Below, in pieces: positions 13,201 through 56,700 of a stretch of 64,000 bases of DNA. A program made the translations under genes and the position numbers. Every line of letters starts with the position of its first letter. Position 1 is the first letter of the stretch. Source of the DNA: Aldrovandia affinis (taxonomy: Eukaryota > Chordata > Actinopteri > Notacanthiformes > Halosauridae); NCBI GenBank assembly GCA_029706075.1, contig JAINUG010000011.1, forward strand, positions 1,647,001 to 1,711,000, in the 5' to 3' direction. The notes beneath the pieces were generated by a model. The model saw only the letters and a list, made by a program, of their open reading frames with translations, was not told the DNA's origin and did not search any database.

Positions 13201-16200
13201 ATACAAAGTTCTGGCCTGTTAGTGCATGGCTACTGTGCTGACCGAGAACACTTGAGTAGAGGAACCACCAGTGAGGCACGGCACCCAAATAAAAGTGTGC
13301 GGGTTCACTTTGACAGATGAAGATGGGAACTCCATGTGGATGCAGAAACACTGAGATAATTCAATTATAAGGCCAGACACAGGGACCTCCTGGGCAAGCA
13401 GGCCCTCCTCAAGAACAAATGTTTTCCTTGGGTGTCATAAATAACCATTTTATTTCACCTCAGCTTAAGAAATTGACCTCCGGAGCCCATTAAACGTGAG
13501 TATATATATATTTGTTACCGAACCCCCTGAACATGGTCTGAATCGAGCTGTCATGGTCCATCAAGATGCGGAAATCGGACACCGGAGCAACATGGATGAC
13601 TTTGCTCTGCACGCCATCCCCCCTCTCCCTGAGACTAGGGCCCGGGAGAAGGGAAAGTGAACCGCAACGCATGAATCACCCTCTGTGACAAGTGTCTGCC
13701 TGGCCGTGGGATTACACAGGGGATCACAAGTCTCTCCTTCACTTCTCACTTGCTCTCTCTCCTCTCCCTCTTTCTTTATTGGTAGAGGGGAAAAAAAAGA
13801 GGGAATGGATTTCTAAAGGCATACATTTCCGTTGATGAGGAGATAAATCAGATCATTTTTTCTTTTTAGGAGGGGAGAGTGAAAAAAAGAGTCATCTTGA
13901 CTGATGTCTTTGAGATGTAAATGGAACGGTGGCACTGAAAAGGGAGGCAGGTGTCCAGTGTACGGGGGAATGGGAGGGGGTGAGTATGAGCCTCTCACGC
14001 TATCCCCTTCTTCCTATGAGATTCCATCTCTCCTCTCTCTCATGTCCCTTCCCATGCATTCCAAAAGGGCACTGCCTGACAACAGCTCTATCGGGGATTA
14101 CCTGTCACCTGATGTTCTGTTGAACCATCTGATATTTCCGGGGAATTTCTAAGTGACCAGGGAGCACACCTTTAATTGAAACAAACTGCTTCTTATTTTG
14201 AGACAAATGGCTCTTTTCACCTAGGAGGTTTTACAAGGCTTACTTGTACTCAAAGCAAATGACGTGAACACAAACAATTCCACACATGCCTGGCACTGAT
14301 GAAAGGTTTTGGCTGTGGATGAGGAATTCAGGGCCTGGATAAATTCATCTGGCATGTTTGAAAAATACATTTTATTAAAAATACAAAAAAACTAACAATG
14401 ATTAAAATGAGTGTTTTCTGATACCTGTCTGTGCCAATTTGGACCATGTTGATGTTTATACCACCAATTAAGTTCCATGATAACAATGAACCTTTTTTTT
14501 CACTATAGTTTCTATGCCAGGCAAAATAATAGTCCAAAAACCATGCTTACATGGACCCTATAATATACATATACCCATATCAAATGCAGTTCAGCTCTCT
14601 GTCTGAACGGCAAATCTGTGATGGTTTGATAGTGTAATAGTAAACATCAAGAAGTACATAGAGGCGCGACGCAATGACCCTAAATGGAAGAGTAAAGACA
14701 AATACAGAACACAGCTGAGACCATCCTTTATATGAACATCCCAGCTGCATGGCTCCCCATGTGGATTAGCAGATGGCAGAGATCAGCTAATTAAGTATGC
14801 TAGAAAAGGTTGTGCAAGTGGGAGTAGAGGGTGATTTCCCCCCGTTATACAGACAATTTTGGTTGTCATAGCAGACTTGTTTATTTCCTTTTGCATTGGG
14901 TCAGTTAAACTGTAAAATTGTACAATATTTCTACAAAAGTAGATTTTAAGCTTTCTCTTCCACATGAATGAATAAATAAATAAATTAACAAATGCAAAGG
15001 ACACAAAGGTTAAAATTGGGTTAAGTTGTTATCCAGATCATGTTAAAATAATATATGTTGGTTAATCTACAATCTGTCAATATTCTCTCTACAAAGACTA
15101 TGAAGATATGCTCAAGCAGAAATGTTTAATCAAATTTAATGGAGTATCGTAGTGGAGTATCATACATAAACACACGACGTGTAGCCCTATTTATTAGTTT
15201 GGAAGACTTTCCCGACGAGCACTCGGACATACATATAGGCACGCACACATTCCTGAACTCGGATCTTACACTGAGTGGGGAAAGACGCACAATGCGTTGT
15301 TTTATGAGTTTTTCACCTGAACACAGTGTGGGTTGAGGGTCGCGGGTAGGAGAAGATGTATGTTATGTCGGTATGTCAGATGTCTTTCCTCAATGCCATT
15401 TCTTCATTGGGTATTAGAAATCTGGGAAATCGCAGGAAACATAGTTCTTTGCTCACTTTTAAAAGCGTGGCGTTTAATTTTTTTCCAGTAAATGAGATTT
15501 GAGGATGAAACCAAAACAGTTGCGTTGCCGAATGGAAAACGAATCTCTAGTTTGTAACATCGACCCATACACATAATTATGAAAGGCAATGGTAACATTA
15601 GGAAACAAGATAAAAGCAAAGAACAAGTCTTAATCACAACAATGATCGATTTATTGAGTCATATTTGAGCAAAGGCATTAGTCATTTTAAATAAAATATA
15701 AGGTAAACTGTAGGTCTAATTTGTATTCAAAGAGGAAGGACTGAAGACAGACACTCCAGCCGTTACTGCGTTTCCAAAATGTCAAATGTTGTTCTGCAAT
15801 GACCGTTTTAAAATGACCCCAAGAACGCAGCCGAAGTAAGATTGTGCCACAACGCGGCATTTGAGGAAACCGTCACCTTTCACCAAAATTGAAGTTTTAG
15901 GTTTAATAAGTTGGGTTTTATTGGGAGCGTAAGGGTCGCAAATTGCATTTAGGTTCGTCTTCTTTGGAGGGTCGGTGTTGATTGTAATTAATTACTCTAC
16001 ACCTCGCAGCAAAAAAAAAGATCTTTCATCTGAAACTAATTGTCATTTCAGAAGTTACAGGCCTGTAATTAGCAGTTACCGCATAGTATTTCCCCGAGTG
16101 TGTTCGTCTGATACGATAGGAATTGCCAGAGGCTTTGAAAAGGCTCTAACGCGGCATACAATTACAATTAAGCACTCAAACGGATTGACATTTATTTAAG

Positions 16201-17552
16201 GAAAAACGTATTGCTGTAAACGCTGGTTTACGCAGTACTGGCTGCGGGTAAGTAATCATAGCTGGGTCAAACCTACAAATCCACAGTCCGACACCTCCCT
16301 CTATAGGCTGATCACCGGAATGACAAGCCCCGGAATTCACATATCATATAACTTCCCGTACCATAATACAGGCATGCAAGTCTGATCTCTTCACATTTGT
16401 ATGGGACATAACTGGAAAATGAATTTTGCTTTATCCTTTTCACAAATCCTGACAATATTTAAGTCAGATAGCTGGCAAACTGACTCTAGACAATCCATAC
16501 ACCAGCTCACCTAAGAAATTGCTCAGGTCTTGAGGCGATGCAGGGAAACCATGCTTTAAACAGCACAATCAAGTAGCCAGCACCAGAAAGAAAGGCCTTT
16601 TCATAGGATGTATGTACCGTCAAACCTTACTGTAAAAAGCAGACATCACAGAGAAAAGGGTATAAAACCTGGGGCACAAAATCCATGAATGTGAATCTCA
16701 GTACAGATGCCATGACAGCTGCAGACTTACATTAACTGGATGCTCTGGAATGAAAACCCAAGCAAAGCGGTTAGCGTTTAGGATTACAGCCTAGAATACG
16801 CCCCCTCCCTCCTCCACCTGGTTTACCCTACCTTTACCTCCCAGAGCCAGTCCCATGGAGAAAACCCCAAAACATCAGCAAACACCACAGGGGTGCGGGA
16901 TTAGCTACCACACCAGGACACATTTCACAACTGCTTCCATTCAATTAGCTTCCATTGGATCAATCAACAAGCAAAACATGTTTTTATTAAGTACAGCAAT
17001 AAACATTAAGCAGGTCTTAATTGTGCATCACGTTGGCAGCAAGTAAGGTCATTTTGTCATTCTGACCAGTCCATCATAGCTATACAATTGTTTCACTTGT
17101 CACCATCAGAGCGCACGTTAGCGTTAGCACACCGGCATTGGTGTCTGTCAATCCGCAGCCAGAAATATTCACTCTATCTATATAGAATTACTAGACTGGT
17201 TACAACGTCCAGTGTGATGTGCATCAAACCATTCAATACCATATGTGATTATGAATGGATCACATGCATTTGATTGTTGTGCATTCATGTTTGGAATGAT
17301 CTGGAAAGCCTCCTTTTACATTATGGAAACATGGCTTTTGCACATATTCAAATGGTTCTCTTAATGGAAGCAACCAATGTAGTAATTCTGTATTTATGGA
17401 ATATATCAGAAAGGCATTCTGGGAAACCCAGTGGAAAATAAGGCTGACAGTTTGTAACATTCCCTTCAGCAACAGTGCTGGTTGGTTTTAAAATAATTAT
17501 AAATATATACAATTTTGTAGTTGCATAACCTTGAACTTGGGGACTATTTCAG

Positions 17553-17558
17553 TTTATT
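17553..17558 (-). terminator. TBC1D10A: Candidate poly(A) signal for TBC1D10A
   Basis: AATAAA on the minus strand (TTTATT on plus) is the nearest canonical hexamer I found downstream of the stop codon, implying a 3' UTR of about 2.6 kb. Non-canonical signals closer to the stop are equally possible. Confidence 0.25.
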
Positions 17559-17624
17559 TTTTATATTTTTTTAAAAGAATTTGTTTCTGATTTTCTCCTC
17601 ATTCTCTCTATATTTTTCATGTCA

Positions 17625-17925
17625 ATCCCCCCCTCGTATTGTGAGTTCACTGCCATAGCCGAGACCAGCAGTGACAAAGGCGAAGTATCGTCTCCTCCGA
17701 GCCGGCACTCGCCAAGCCGACTGTAACTCCGGTACTCCAGAGTCACTCTTATACGCAGCAAACTTCCTGTTGGCTTCCCTCCCCACTGCCTGGGGCGGAC
17801 AGCCAATTGCCACCCCCTGGTGGCACTCCCGGCCAGAGCCGACTCTGGCGCGGCCGGTGGAATCGAACCCCCATCGCAGTGGCCAGCGTCGAACATTGTA
17901 ACCACCAGAACACCCGGGAGGCCCT
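17625..17925 (-). repeat. tRNA-derived SINE, minus orientation
   Basis: Read on the minus strand it starts GGCCTCCCGGGTG and carries a clear RNA polymerase III B box (GGTTCGATTCC). A GC-rich body follows, containing a GGCAATTGGCTG segment. The layout resembles the 'CCTCCCGGGTG' SINE type of salmonids and other teleosts. A 114-codon open frame across it is incidental. Confidence 0.7.
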
Positions 17926-20123
17926 ATTTCTGAGTTTTTTTATACTTATTTTGGCTTCTGATTAGACCCTAGCAACATGGACGTGTTCACCTTTGACCTC
18001 CCATTGCGGTCAGACCACAGAAAACACAGCCCTCATCCAGCCCAACCGCATCTCGATTACACACGCACACAATATGCTCAGTAATACAAAGCATTAAACT
18101 AAGAACTCTGAACACCACAAGTTTCCCTGGGGAAGCAAAATCAACAAACATGTTACACACATTCTTCCCAAATATTTGTCTGAAGAAGCTGTACAAAAGT
18201 GCTTCTTATATTTATAAATCTAAATGTATAGTGTCATAACAGTCAACTCTCCAAATCAGAACAATGCAATATTAAGTATTTAAATTGTTATATACAAATA
18301 TACCTTTACAATATTGGAAAAAGGTTACCTTACAAAATGTTGAAACGTCATCGTCTCAACATGTTTGCCGTTTAGGCTTGTGGTATGCCTGCAAATGTGC
18401 AAAACAATCTCTGTAATATCACTGCAAAGGCAAATGCACACCAGATAGGAATGGCAATAATAATAATAAAACTAACAGATTTAAACTGAAATTTTAAACT
18501 TCAGTATGAACTTTACAACTTGTATCCTTTTTTCCTTTGATATCAGAGAAGATCTGAAATCTTCACTCTTCGCTTGTGTGTGGTTTGTGTTGGCTTGCAA
18601 TGGCAACATTATCTGACAGTTAAATACCATTGCAGAATAAAAACACAAATGCATACTGTCATGTGTTTGCATACGTGGGTTTGTTTTTCAGGTGTCACTT
18701 CCCAGTTGTAACTTTCACATAAGGTCAGACTTCCACAATTGTGAAGTGGTTTTTTATAGGATTCCTTAGACATTGGATACCCATAACAAGTAGACATGGT
18801 CCTTTGAATTATTTGTCTCAGGGTAGGCCAGAGGAAGACACCTTCCAACTGTGAGGACTACAAGTACATTCAGATCCATTAACGGTGGACCACAAATCCC
18901 ATGATCCCCCAAACACAAACTGTGCAGCTGATAGCCGAGGCACTGCCACTGGCCATGGACTTGGGGGCTGTGGGTGGTGGATACGACCACATAGAACCGA
19001 GCACTACAGATAACAAAAAAAGAACCTGAATATTTGACCAATTATTGACAAAAAAAAAAGAAATGGTGTACTTCCTCTTTCTGAATGTGATGCAGTCAGC
19101 TCTTAAAGCCAGGGTATTTTCTATACATCGAAAAGAAGAGCATGATGTAATTTCCACCACATGCTAACCTTGAGCACAGAATGACGAGTGGAAAAAGCCT
19201 TAAGTGCCTGGCACATTACTGCTATATACTCAATCTTGTGTCGTGGGCTTCTGGCCCCCCATCGAGTGTGAAAATATGTTTGATGGTAATTTAAAACTCT
19301 TTACTTCATATTATAAAATATAGCATGCTTACACCCTTGACACTTAAAGGATTCTGAGCTCAAATGATTCGACTTGGAATGGTTTCCTTTCAGCGTAAAC
19401 ACATCTTAAAAACAGCCTAACTGTGTGTCTTATTGGCAAGGAAACTGCCATGCCAGTCACAACAGTGACTTGATTGAAAAATATTGCCGAACACTGACAC
19501 CTAGTGCAAAAGAACCAAGAGGGGAATTCTTAATCATCCCTGTTGTGCACCATAACCAATTAAAATCCAAATAACAAGAGGACATCTTGGTCCACGTGCT
19601 AAGACGGTGTGAACGATTATACATTAACCTATATGAGATTGGCAGATATATATAGAGAGGTAAATTATTGGTCCTCTTGGATTACACACAATTTATGGCA
19701 CCAGCATTACACCCGTGAGAATGTTAGCGAGGGCAGTGAAGCTGTAGCTAATTGTTGTTAATGCGGTCTCCTCCGAAGCAGCGCAAAATGAAACAATGAA
19801 AAAAACAGACAAACAAACAAAGACAGACATTTAAATTCCCTCGTTTGAGGGTGAGCTCTTGTCCGAGAGTCACAGTGTGAGCGGCCGGTACGGTCTAGAG
19901 AACAGACACGGGAGTGTTCTGAGTGACGGAGGGGCAAAGTAAAATCTCATATAGGGTGTGGGGTGGGGGTCAGGGGGAACAGAGGCAGGAGGAGGTGGGG
20001 GAGACCGGTGCCTGTGAGGGCAGTTTTCCAGCCCTGCTCCTCTTACCCATGCTGCCCCTGTCCCAAGACAGTTCTCGAGTTGTACTTCCACACTCCCGCC
20101 ACCGGAGGGAGGGCGCGAGCCGG
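17926..20123 (-). other. Probable TBC1D10A 3' UTR and/or downstream flank
   Basis: No coding exon is recognisable. The stretch is mostly AT-rich with short T/A runs, and a GC-richer segment lies next to the stop codon (about 19860–20123). How much is transcribed cannot be told from sequence alone. Confidence 0.4.
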
Positions 20124-50062
<29,939 letters not shown>

Positions 50063-52029
50063 AACTGTTAATTTACTCCCCTGTATAGTTAAAGGCAAAC
50101 GTTTACAGCGCAGTTTCTTGACCGATTAGCAATCGGGGAAGCAGTCAGACACGATTTAAATAGTTTAGTGTAACGTTTACCAAGGCAGCTGGCGCGTCCT
50201 TTTTAAAGTTCCCAGTCTTATCTTTGCCGCACAGTGAGCAATGACATACCTAGCAAAGCGACATTTAGCAGGCTATTTAGAAAAGGTACATGTTCAGGAA
50301 CTAGTTCGCTAGCCCGCTGATATTGGGTAATTCAACTTATGAAACTATCTACGACAGCAAATAAGCCACATCGCTAGCATTACCTGGCTGTTTAGTTAGT
50401 TACAAAATCATGCCACATTCAGTCAGACACCCAACACTGACTAGTTGGTTAGGACCATACTATAAAACGACGAAGTTAACGCGAACTAGTTGTGACAATA
50501 ACACAAATCGGTTAATTTTCACTAAGCTAACAATTTGCCACTTCCAGAGACGTGATCAGTGCTAGGAAAACATAATTCAAACAAGGAACAAATAAATAGC
50601 AAGCAAATACCGAACTCATACACTTAAACTTAGCTAGGCATTCAACTGGGCGGTTTTATTGCAGCCAGCTATAAAACAAACGAGCACTAGCTAGACGATT
50701 CCCAAGGCCGGTTACGCCGTTGTGTATAGCCAAACATATCCTGACCTGATCGGTTGGCTGGCTAGTTGTTGCTACTGATTGTATCAAGCATACAAAGCTA
50801 GCTACAATAAACGCGAATGTTGGAACTATTTAGCGATTGAACCATTTAGCTGGCGTCCATAAGGGCAGCAATAAAATATTTGTAATAAGTTTTTGTTGAA
50901 GATTGAATGCTATCTCGTTTTCTTTGGCTGTCCTTCCCTGGCTAGACGATTTCCTCTTGCTAGTTTACATTGTAGCTGCCCATCTATTTCCACCGGAATA
51001 TCGACTAAGGCTCGCAGAGTACGTTTTGATCGTCCTGGATTTTCAACAAGCCTTCATCCGATCTTCTCTGAATATAGCTAACTTTACCACTCCAAGACTT
51101 GTTCCATTTATGAACCTCGTCATCTGAATCCTGTTGTCAGGTGTCCCTACTGTACTAGCAATTCGGTCAGTTAGCTAAAGCTAGCGAGCTAGCTTGCAAC
51201 ATCCTTCCCAAATCACTTCATCTCCAGTTGTTTGCATTTGCGCAGTAGAGTCACGTCAGAACTAGTGAGGGTGTCGGCTCTGCTAGGACCCCCTCAGGTT
51301 GGTCATGGATCCCCATCCACTTTTTGTCAAATAAAATTAATAATCTTTTGAAACTACGCTTCGTTTAGAATACATTACATTAGGAGGAAAATCGGATCCA
51401 GAATCGTTATACGTCAGAGGAAAGCGAATTAAGTAACAGTACGTCGACTCGGGGGAAAGTTGGGAAATGAACAAACTTTAATATCTGCAGGATGGTGCCA
51501 TTTATCTTCAGAAGCACCTAAAACCGTATTAATCGAGGTGAAGTGTAGGTTATACTGTGAAATAGTCGAACCGAGTTGTGAAAAGCTGAAAATGAGGGAC
51601 ATGGAAATACTTTACCACTAGCTCGCGAGAAATAAATAACAGCGCCTACGTGTCATTCCGAATATTTGTTGCTGCGATTAATAGTTTTGGTATGTAAGAA
51701 ACGTGCATAATAAAAATTAAAAAAAGAAACATCTAGCGTGCCAGAAAGAGAATGATAGATCGGGGTTTCACTAAGCTTAGCGGACGCTCACCAAAACGGT
51801 TAAGAGGTAAATACATATTTTAACAACTTGCGTGTTATGGTTTAATATTATGGTGAACTCACCCACTCACAAGAAAGCCACCAATTGATTTGGGCTTTCC
51901 ACATCGCGAATGTGCTGCCATCATCTGGAAGTGCATATATCGCACATAAGATGAATATTGAATCTAAGAAATATAGAATGAAGTTGCGATAATAGGTGAT
52001 GAATGATGACATATAGTAGGCACCGTTTT
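50063..52029 (-). promoter_or_regulatory. TBC1D10A: TBC1D10A 5' flank, probable promoter region
   Basis: It lies upstream of the first coding exon. No TATA box or coding exon is evident. GCTAGC/TAGCTAG-type motifs recur across 50250–51200. A non-coding first exon could be hidden here. The transcription start is not placed. Confidence 0.35.
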
Positions 52030-52031
52030 TA

Positions 52032-53124
52032 TTCATACCCTTGATAAAGATGGACAAAAGAGATCGTATAAGATAAACTATATAAGTAATGAGGTATGTT
52101 TTATGCTAAAAAAATTCCAACCCTACATTACTAATACAGAAAAGCATGTTTATTTTTTTCTCCATAAAACATCTTGATCACAATTATTCATACACCTATT
52201 ATTTTTTTTTTTTTTAAACATCTTCAAATACATATAAATATACAACTTATTTGAAGTTCATTGGAAGGTTATGGAATATATATAATGCCCTACAATGGTA
52301 TCCTGTTTCCCTAGGGTATAAAAAGGAGGGAACACACTTGAAATACTGTGGTCAGCCATTATCATGGTGAAAGGCAAAGAAACTCCCTGAAAGCATCAGA
52401 CAAAAGGTTATTTTTCTATACAGATTAGATGGCTACAAAAAAAACTAAAAAGTTCAAACATACAGCTTTTCACTGTTGTGTCAATTATTAGGAAGTTTAA
52501 GGCCACTGGAACAGTGGGACTGTTTTGCATCCACAGGCCCTGGGGCCATTATTAAAATAGATGGAACTCCAGCATGTACCAAGACATTTTGTCCAAAAAC
52601 CTTGTTCCCTCTGCTAGGAAGCTACACTTGGCTGCAGATGGACCTTCCAAGAAGACAACGATCCCAAACATATGTCCAAAGAAACTAAGAAATGGTTGAC
52701 AGAGCACAATATCAATGTCCTGACGTGGCCATCTCAGCCCCCAGGCCTAAATCCAATTGAACATTTGTGGTTTTAACTCAAAAAAGCAGTCCACAAACAT
52801 CAACCCAAGAATCTGAAGGCGCTAAAACAATTCTGCAGGGAGGAATGGTTGAGGATCCCCCCAAGAAGTTCCATAACCTCGTACGACACTACAGAAGGTG
52901 ACTACTTGGCTGTTATAACGGCCAAGGGAGGAACCACAAAGTACTGATAACAAGGGTGTGAATATTTGTGATTCTTGATTTTTCTGGGGAAAAAAATAAT
53001 AATTTGTGAACCGTTCAATTGTGGTTCATGCTAATTATTAAAGAATATAATTTTGAGCATAAAATATACCTCATTACATATATTTTATACAACTTATTTT
53101 GTTCATCTTTATCAAAGGTATGAA
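52032..53124 (+). mobile_element. Degraded Tc1-like transposon with long terminal inverted repeats
   Basis: The outer ends TTCATACCCTTGATAAAGATG (52032) and the reverse complement of CATCTTTATCAAAGGTATGAA (to 53124) form inverted repeats of roughly 90 bp, flanked by TA. Inside, 52655–52775 reads [18 protein letters not shown], then [15 protein letters not shown], the second Asp and Glu regions of a Tc1 DDE transposase. Stops and frameshifts are frequent, so it is an old copy. It differs in its ends from the Tc1 at 38869. Confidence 0.88.
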
Positions 53125-53275
53125 TACAAATCAATCCTACTATATCTATCATGGACGTAAAGTAACAATTTGTCATGAATTAATTTCACTGCCAGAGAGT
53201 AGTTCTCTTAAAATAGTTATCTTCTTCAACACTGATAACCTGTAAGTAATACAGCAATAACGTTTTGAAATTGAC

Positions 53276-53281
53276 TTTATT
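53276..53281 (-). terminator. SF3A1: Candidate poly(A) signal for SF3A1
   Basis: AATAAA on the minus strand about 360 bp after the stop codon. A second AATAAA lies at 53481–53486, about 150 bp after the stop. Either or both may be used. Confidence 0.5.
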
Positions 53282-53637
53282 TTTGATATTGCAGACACAA
53301 CACTTAACAGACAGTTAAAGATCAGGAGTATGTTTTTGTCACCACTGTCCATTTAACATAGGCAGTCGATAATTACTTTTCATATAAACAATTCTCTATA
53401 GAAACGGCAACTCCAAGAACCATGCGGCTTATCTTGTCACTACATAAGCATGGTTTGAATTGCTGATGCACTAACCTTACTTTATTATCTGACATTACTG
53501 GCAGATTTAATGACATTTTCTACAGCACAGAAAAAAGACTGGATCAATGGTTTGCGTGTGAGTGATAGTCACCAACGTGACGTGGACTCTGAATACTGCA
53601 TTTCAAACAGTAGAGTATTCCAGGGTGTAAGGAGCGA

Positions 53638-53739
53638 TCACTTCTTCCTGCCACCTCTCTCCTTCAGTGCCAGATGGATAACGGACCCATTGTTCATGTT
53701 GTAATAGGCCAGCGAGTTGGAGTCTTTGATGAAAATACC
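53638..53739 (-). CDS. SF3A1: SF3A1 terminal coding exon 15 (RGGRKK tail)
   Basis: GIFIKDSNSLAYYNMNNGSV... through LKERGGRKK and TGA at 53640–53638. The RGG/RKK tail is the known RNA-contacting end of the ubiquitin-like domain. Acceptor TCTCCAG|GGT. Confidence 0.97.
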   Translation of the reverse strand, partial: GIFIKDSNSLAYYNMNNGSVIHLALKERGGRKK

Positions 53740-56700
53740 CTGGAGATGAACAGATTATGTATTTGTGAGTATTTGTAAAACATATGTTCCAAAGAAAATC
53801 ACATTCAGTGCTTAAAGAGTCAGAGCAGAAAAATCAAAGGCATAGAATGTGTTTACATATGGTAGGCTCTTGAGTGAACGGGACATTAAACACGCCATTG
53901 CTCTTACCTCATACTGTAGCTTCTGTTTTCCTGCTGGCATGCCGGTAGCTTCATGGATTTTAACCTTTATTACAGACACCTGCGGGGAAAATGCATGGAT
54001 TGGTATTCAACAGTCAAACATCAGATTTTTGACTGCTGAAATGGAACAAATACAACATACAAGTGCATATTTGAGAACCAAATTTAAAGCACTTCTGGTG
54101 AGGTTAAAGCGATCTGCAAAAGACTAGTGAAAACTCATCCCCCTCTTGTGAATGAACAAGGCTTTAGTATCAACCAAGACTAACAATGTTCCAGGTCGCG
54201 ATGAAAGTCAACAGACGTGGTCCACGTCGAAAGGGGGCAGATAGCCTTACCTGATCTGTGAGTGGCACGGTGAAGCTGAGCACCTGTCCGTTGAGCTTCC
54301 ATTCCGTCTTGTCCTGCATGTTGGGGACCTGAACCTTGACTGCCACAGGGCCCTGAGAGAGAGAGGGAGGGTCAGCAGAGATCCCACACCCTATTCCGCC
54401 AAATTCTAGGACTTATAAAGACTGTACAGTTGGCAATATGACAAGTAGACTGTGTCAATAAAGCATGAAAATATGAAATGTATACTATATATACAATAAT
54501 CTTTTTGAGTAGGATGCAGATTCTGACCTTGGATCAGTTACGAAGGGAATTAAAATGTGAACATTAACATTTTCTCTCGCTGAAACCCCTCTGCAAAAAA
54601 TTGTAAAAAAATCTGCCAAAATGTTGACATTTTTAAGAACTTTTCAGTCCTTGATTTTATTTGTCTAAATTTGAGGATTTTCTAACCTGGAGCCCCTGAG
54701 TCAGTCACAGGTAGAAGTAACTGCACTCTTTAATCCCTGCACACAGGCGGTTGTCCATTAAACTGGCCTATCAGCCTACCTTGTTTCGGCGCAGAAACTC
54801 CTCCTCTGGCATCAGGTTGTCCTCGGTCTTCATCTTTTTGTTGGCAGGCTCGTCTTCGTGGGGCGGGGGCGGGTGGGCAGGGGGAAGGGGCACTGGGGCG
54901 GAGCTTGGGGGCTGGGGGACCGGAGGAGCGGGAACAAAGGCTGGGGGCAGAAAATTAAGGAAATGAACATGACAGGGGACGAGAGTTAGTCATTCAGAAA
55001 ATGACACGGACAAAAAAAAAAAGCTAGGAGACTTAGGACCTCTACGTAAAATAGAATAGAATATTGTCCACCTGGAAGTTGAAGTTTGTCATAGGCCTCA
55101 CCTCTCATCATACATTGAATTTGAAAGACAAGAAACAGTGAACAATTCATACATGCTGTACCTGCAAAATACAGATCTACATACAGTATGTAGGTGCACA
55201 TTATGTAAATTATGTAGGTGCACATTATGTAAATAAACATCAGGAATCCAGTAGAACAGTGTAGAGAGCAAGTAAAATAAGTCAGCTCACCAGTAGGGAC
55301 TACCATAGGAGGCGGTCTGGGAGCCATGAGGTGGGGCCCTGAGGGGGGCATGGGCACCACGTTGATTCGGGGCGCGTGCAGCATGGGGGGCATGGGGGTC
55401 AGAACCTGCCCAGGGCCCAGGCGTACCACAGGGGCCATGGGGGGCCGCGGGAGCACGGGCACAGCCGACAGCAGTGTGGGGCGCACAGAGGACATCTGTA
55501 CACACAGAACAGAAGTGAGATAAATTAACAATGAGCAGCGTCGCCAGACAAATCTAGATTATAGCAGACTACAGAAGCGGCAAAACTCCATTAAGCGTGC
55601 GGCAGTGTGGCGTAGTGGTTAAGGAACCGGGCCTGTAACCAACCGGTGCTTTGACTTCAATGTGGAGGCACTGCCCTTGAGTTCTTAACCTGAAGCGCTT
55701 TAGTAAATATCCAGCTTTATGTAAGCCGCCCGGACAAGAGTGCCCGCCAAGTAAATAAAAATAATCATCGTAAGAAACCGCTTGGTAACAAAGTCCTGTT
55801 CCCTACTCTTCTCAGGCTAAGATGCTCTCCAACAGGAAATATTCAGAGCTTTGCTCAGTTAAACCAAAGACCCAATTGTAAAAAGGACAATGTACCGATG
55901 GAGGAGGGCGTGGTATAGAGGTGATGGGAGGGGAGGGCTTGAGCAGCATGGAGGCAGAGGAGGGGATGGGGGGCTGGGAGATGTCGCTGGGCTTGCTGGG
56001 GCCAATTTTCTCCTTGCTGTCATCCTCCTGCACCAGCCCCTTGGCCTTGTGGATGGCCTCGATCTGCTCCTGCAGGGTGATGTTGGCCTGTGCAGCCTGC
56101 TGGGTGCGAGCCATGCTGCCCGAATGCCCGTCCCATGTCACCTGAAAGCGGGATACGAAGGTCACATTAAGACTAATGCCATCAAACATAATGCAGTAAC
56201 AACATTATTCAAGGTTTGATGTTTCATTCAACAGACAAACTTTTACGTGCAATGCAATACACAGACACTGATAAGAAAACGAAATGTATTAAAACCAGGT
56301 TTGGAAAAGGTTTTGTTTTAACACACTAGATAGAGATTATTTGTTACTAAACTTCCTCCTATACCTTGGATGGATGGCGCTACAATTTGCCATCTGTGAC
56401 TGCCATCTTGGCTACTAATGGTAGCTCTCCTCTTCCTCCATTTCACCCCTTCCCCTAGTGCAAATAAACATGATGCCCCCCCCACCCGACCCCACAGGCC
56501 CTCGCACCTTCTCCTCTGGCTTCTGGATCTCCTCCTCCCCAATCTTTTTTCCGATGGCCGTCTCCTCCACACCGAAGATATCGGTACGCCTCTCAGCCAG
56601 CTGCTTCAGGCTGCTCTCGATGTCCAGGCCCGGGGCGTACACGTCGTCCTCGCTCTGCCGCTCGCGGATGCTGCGGTCCCTCTGCTCCAGCCAGCGCGGG

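Noticed and set aside
17561..17905. 114-codon open frame on the minus strand
   Set aside because: It coincides with a tRNA-derived SINE (B box visible) and has no protein-like features beyond the repeat.
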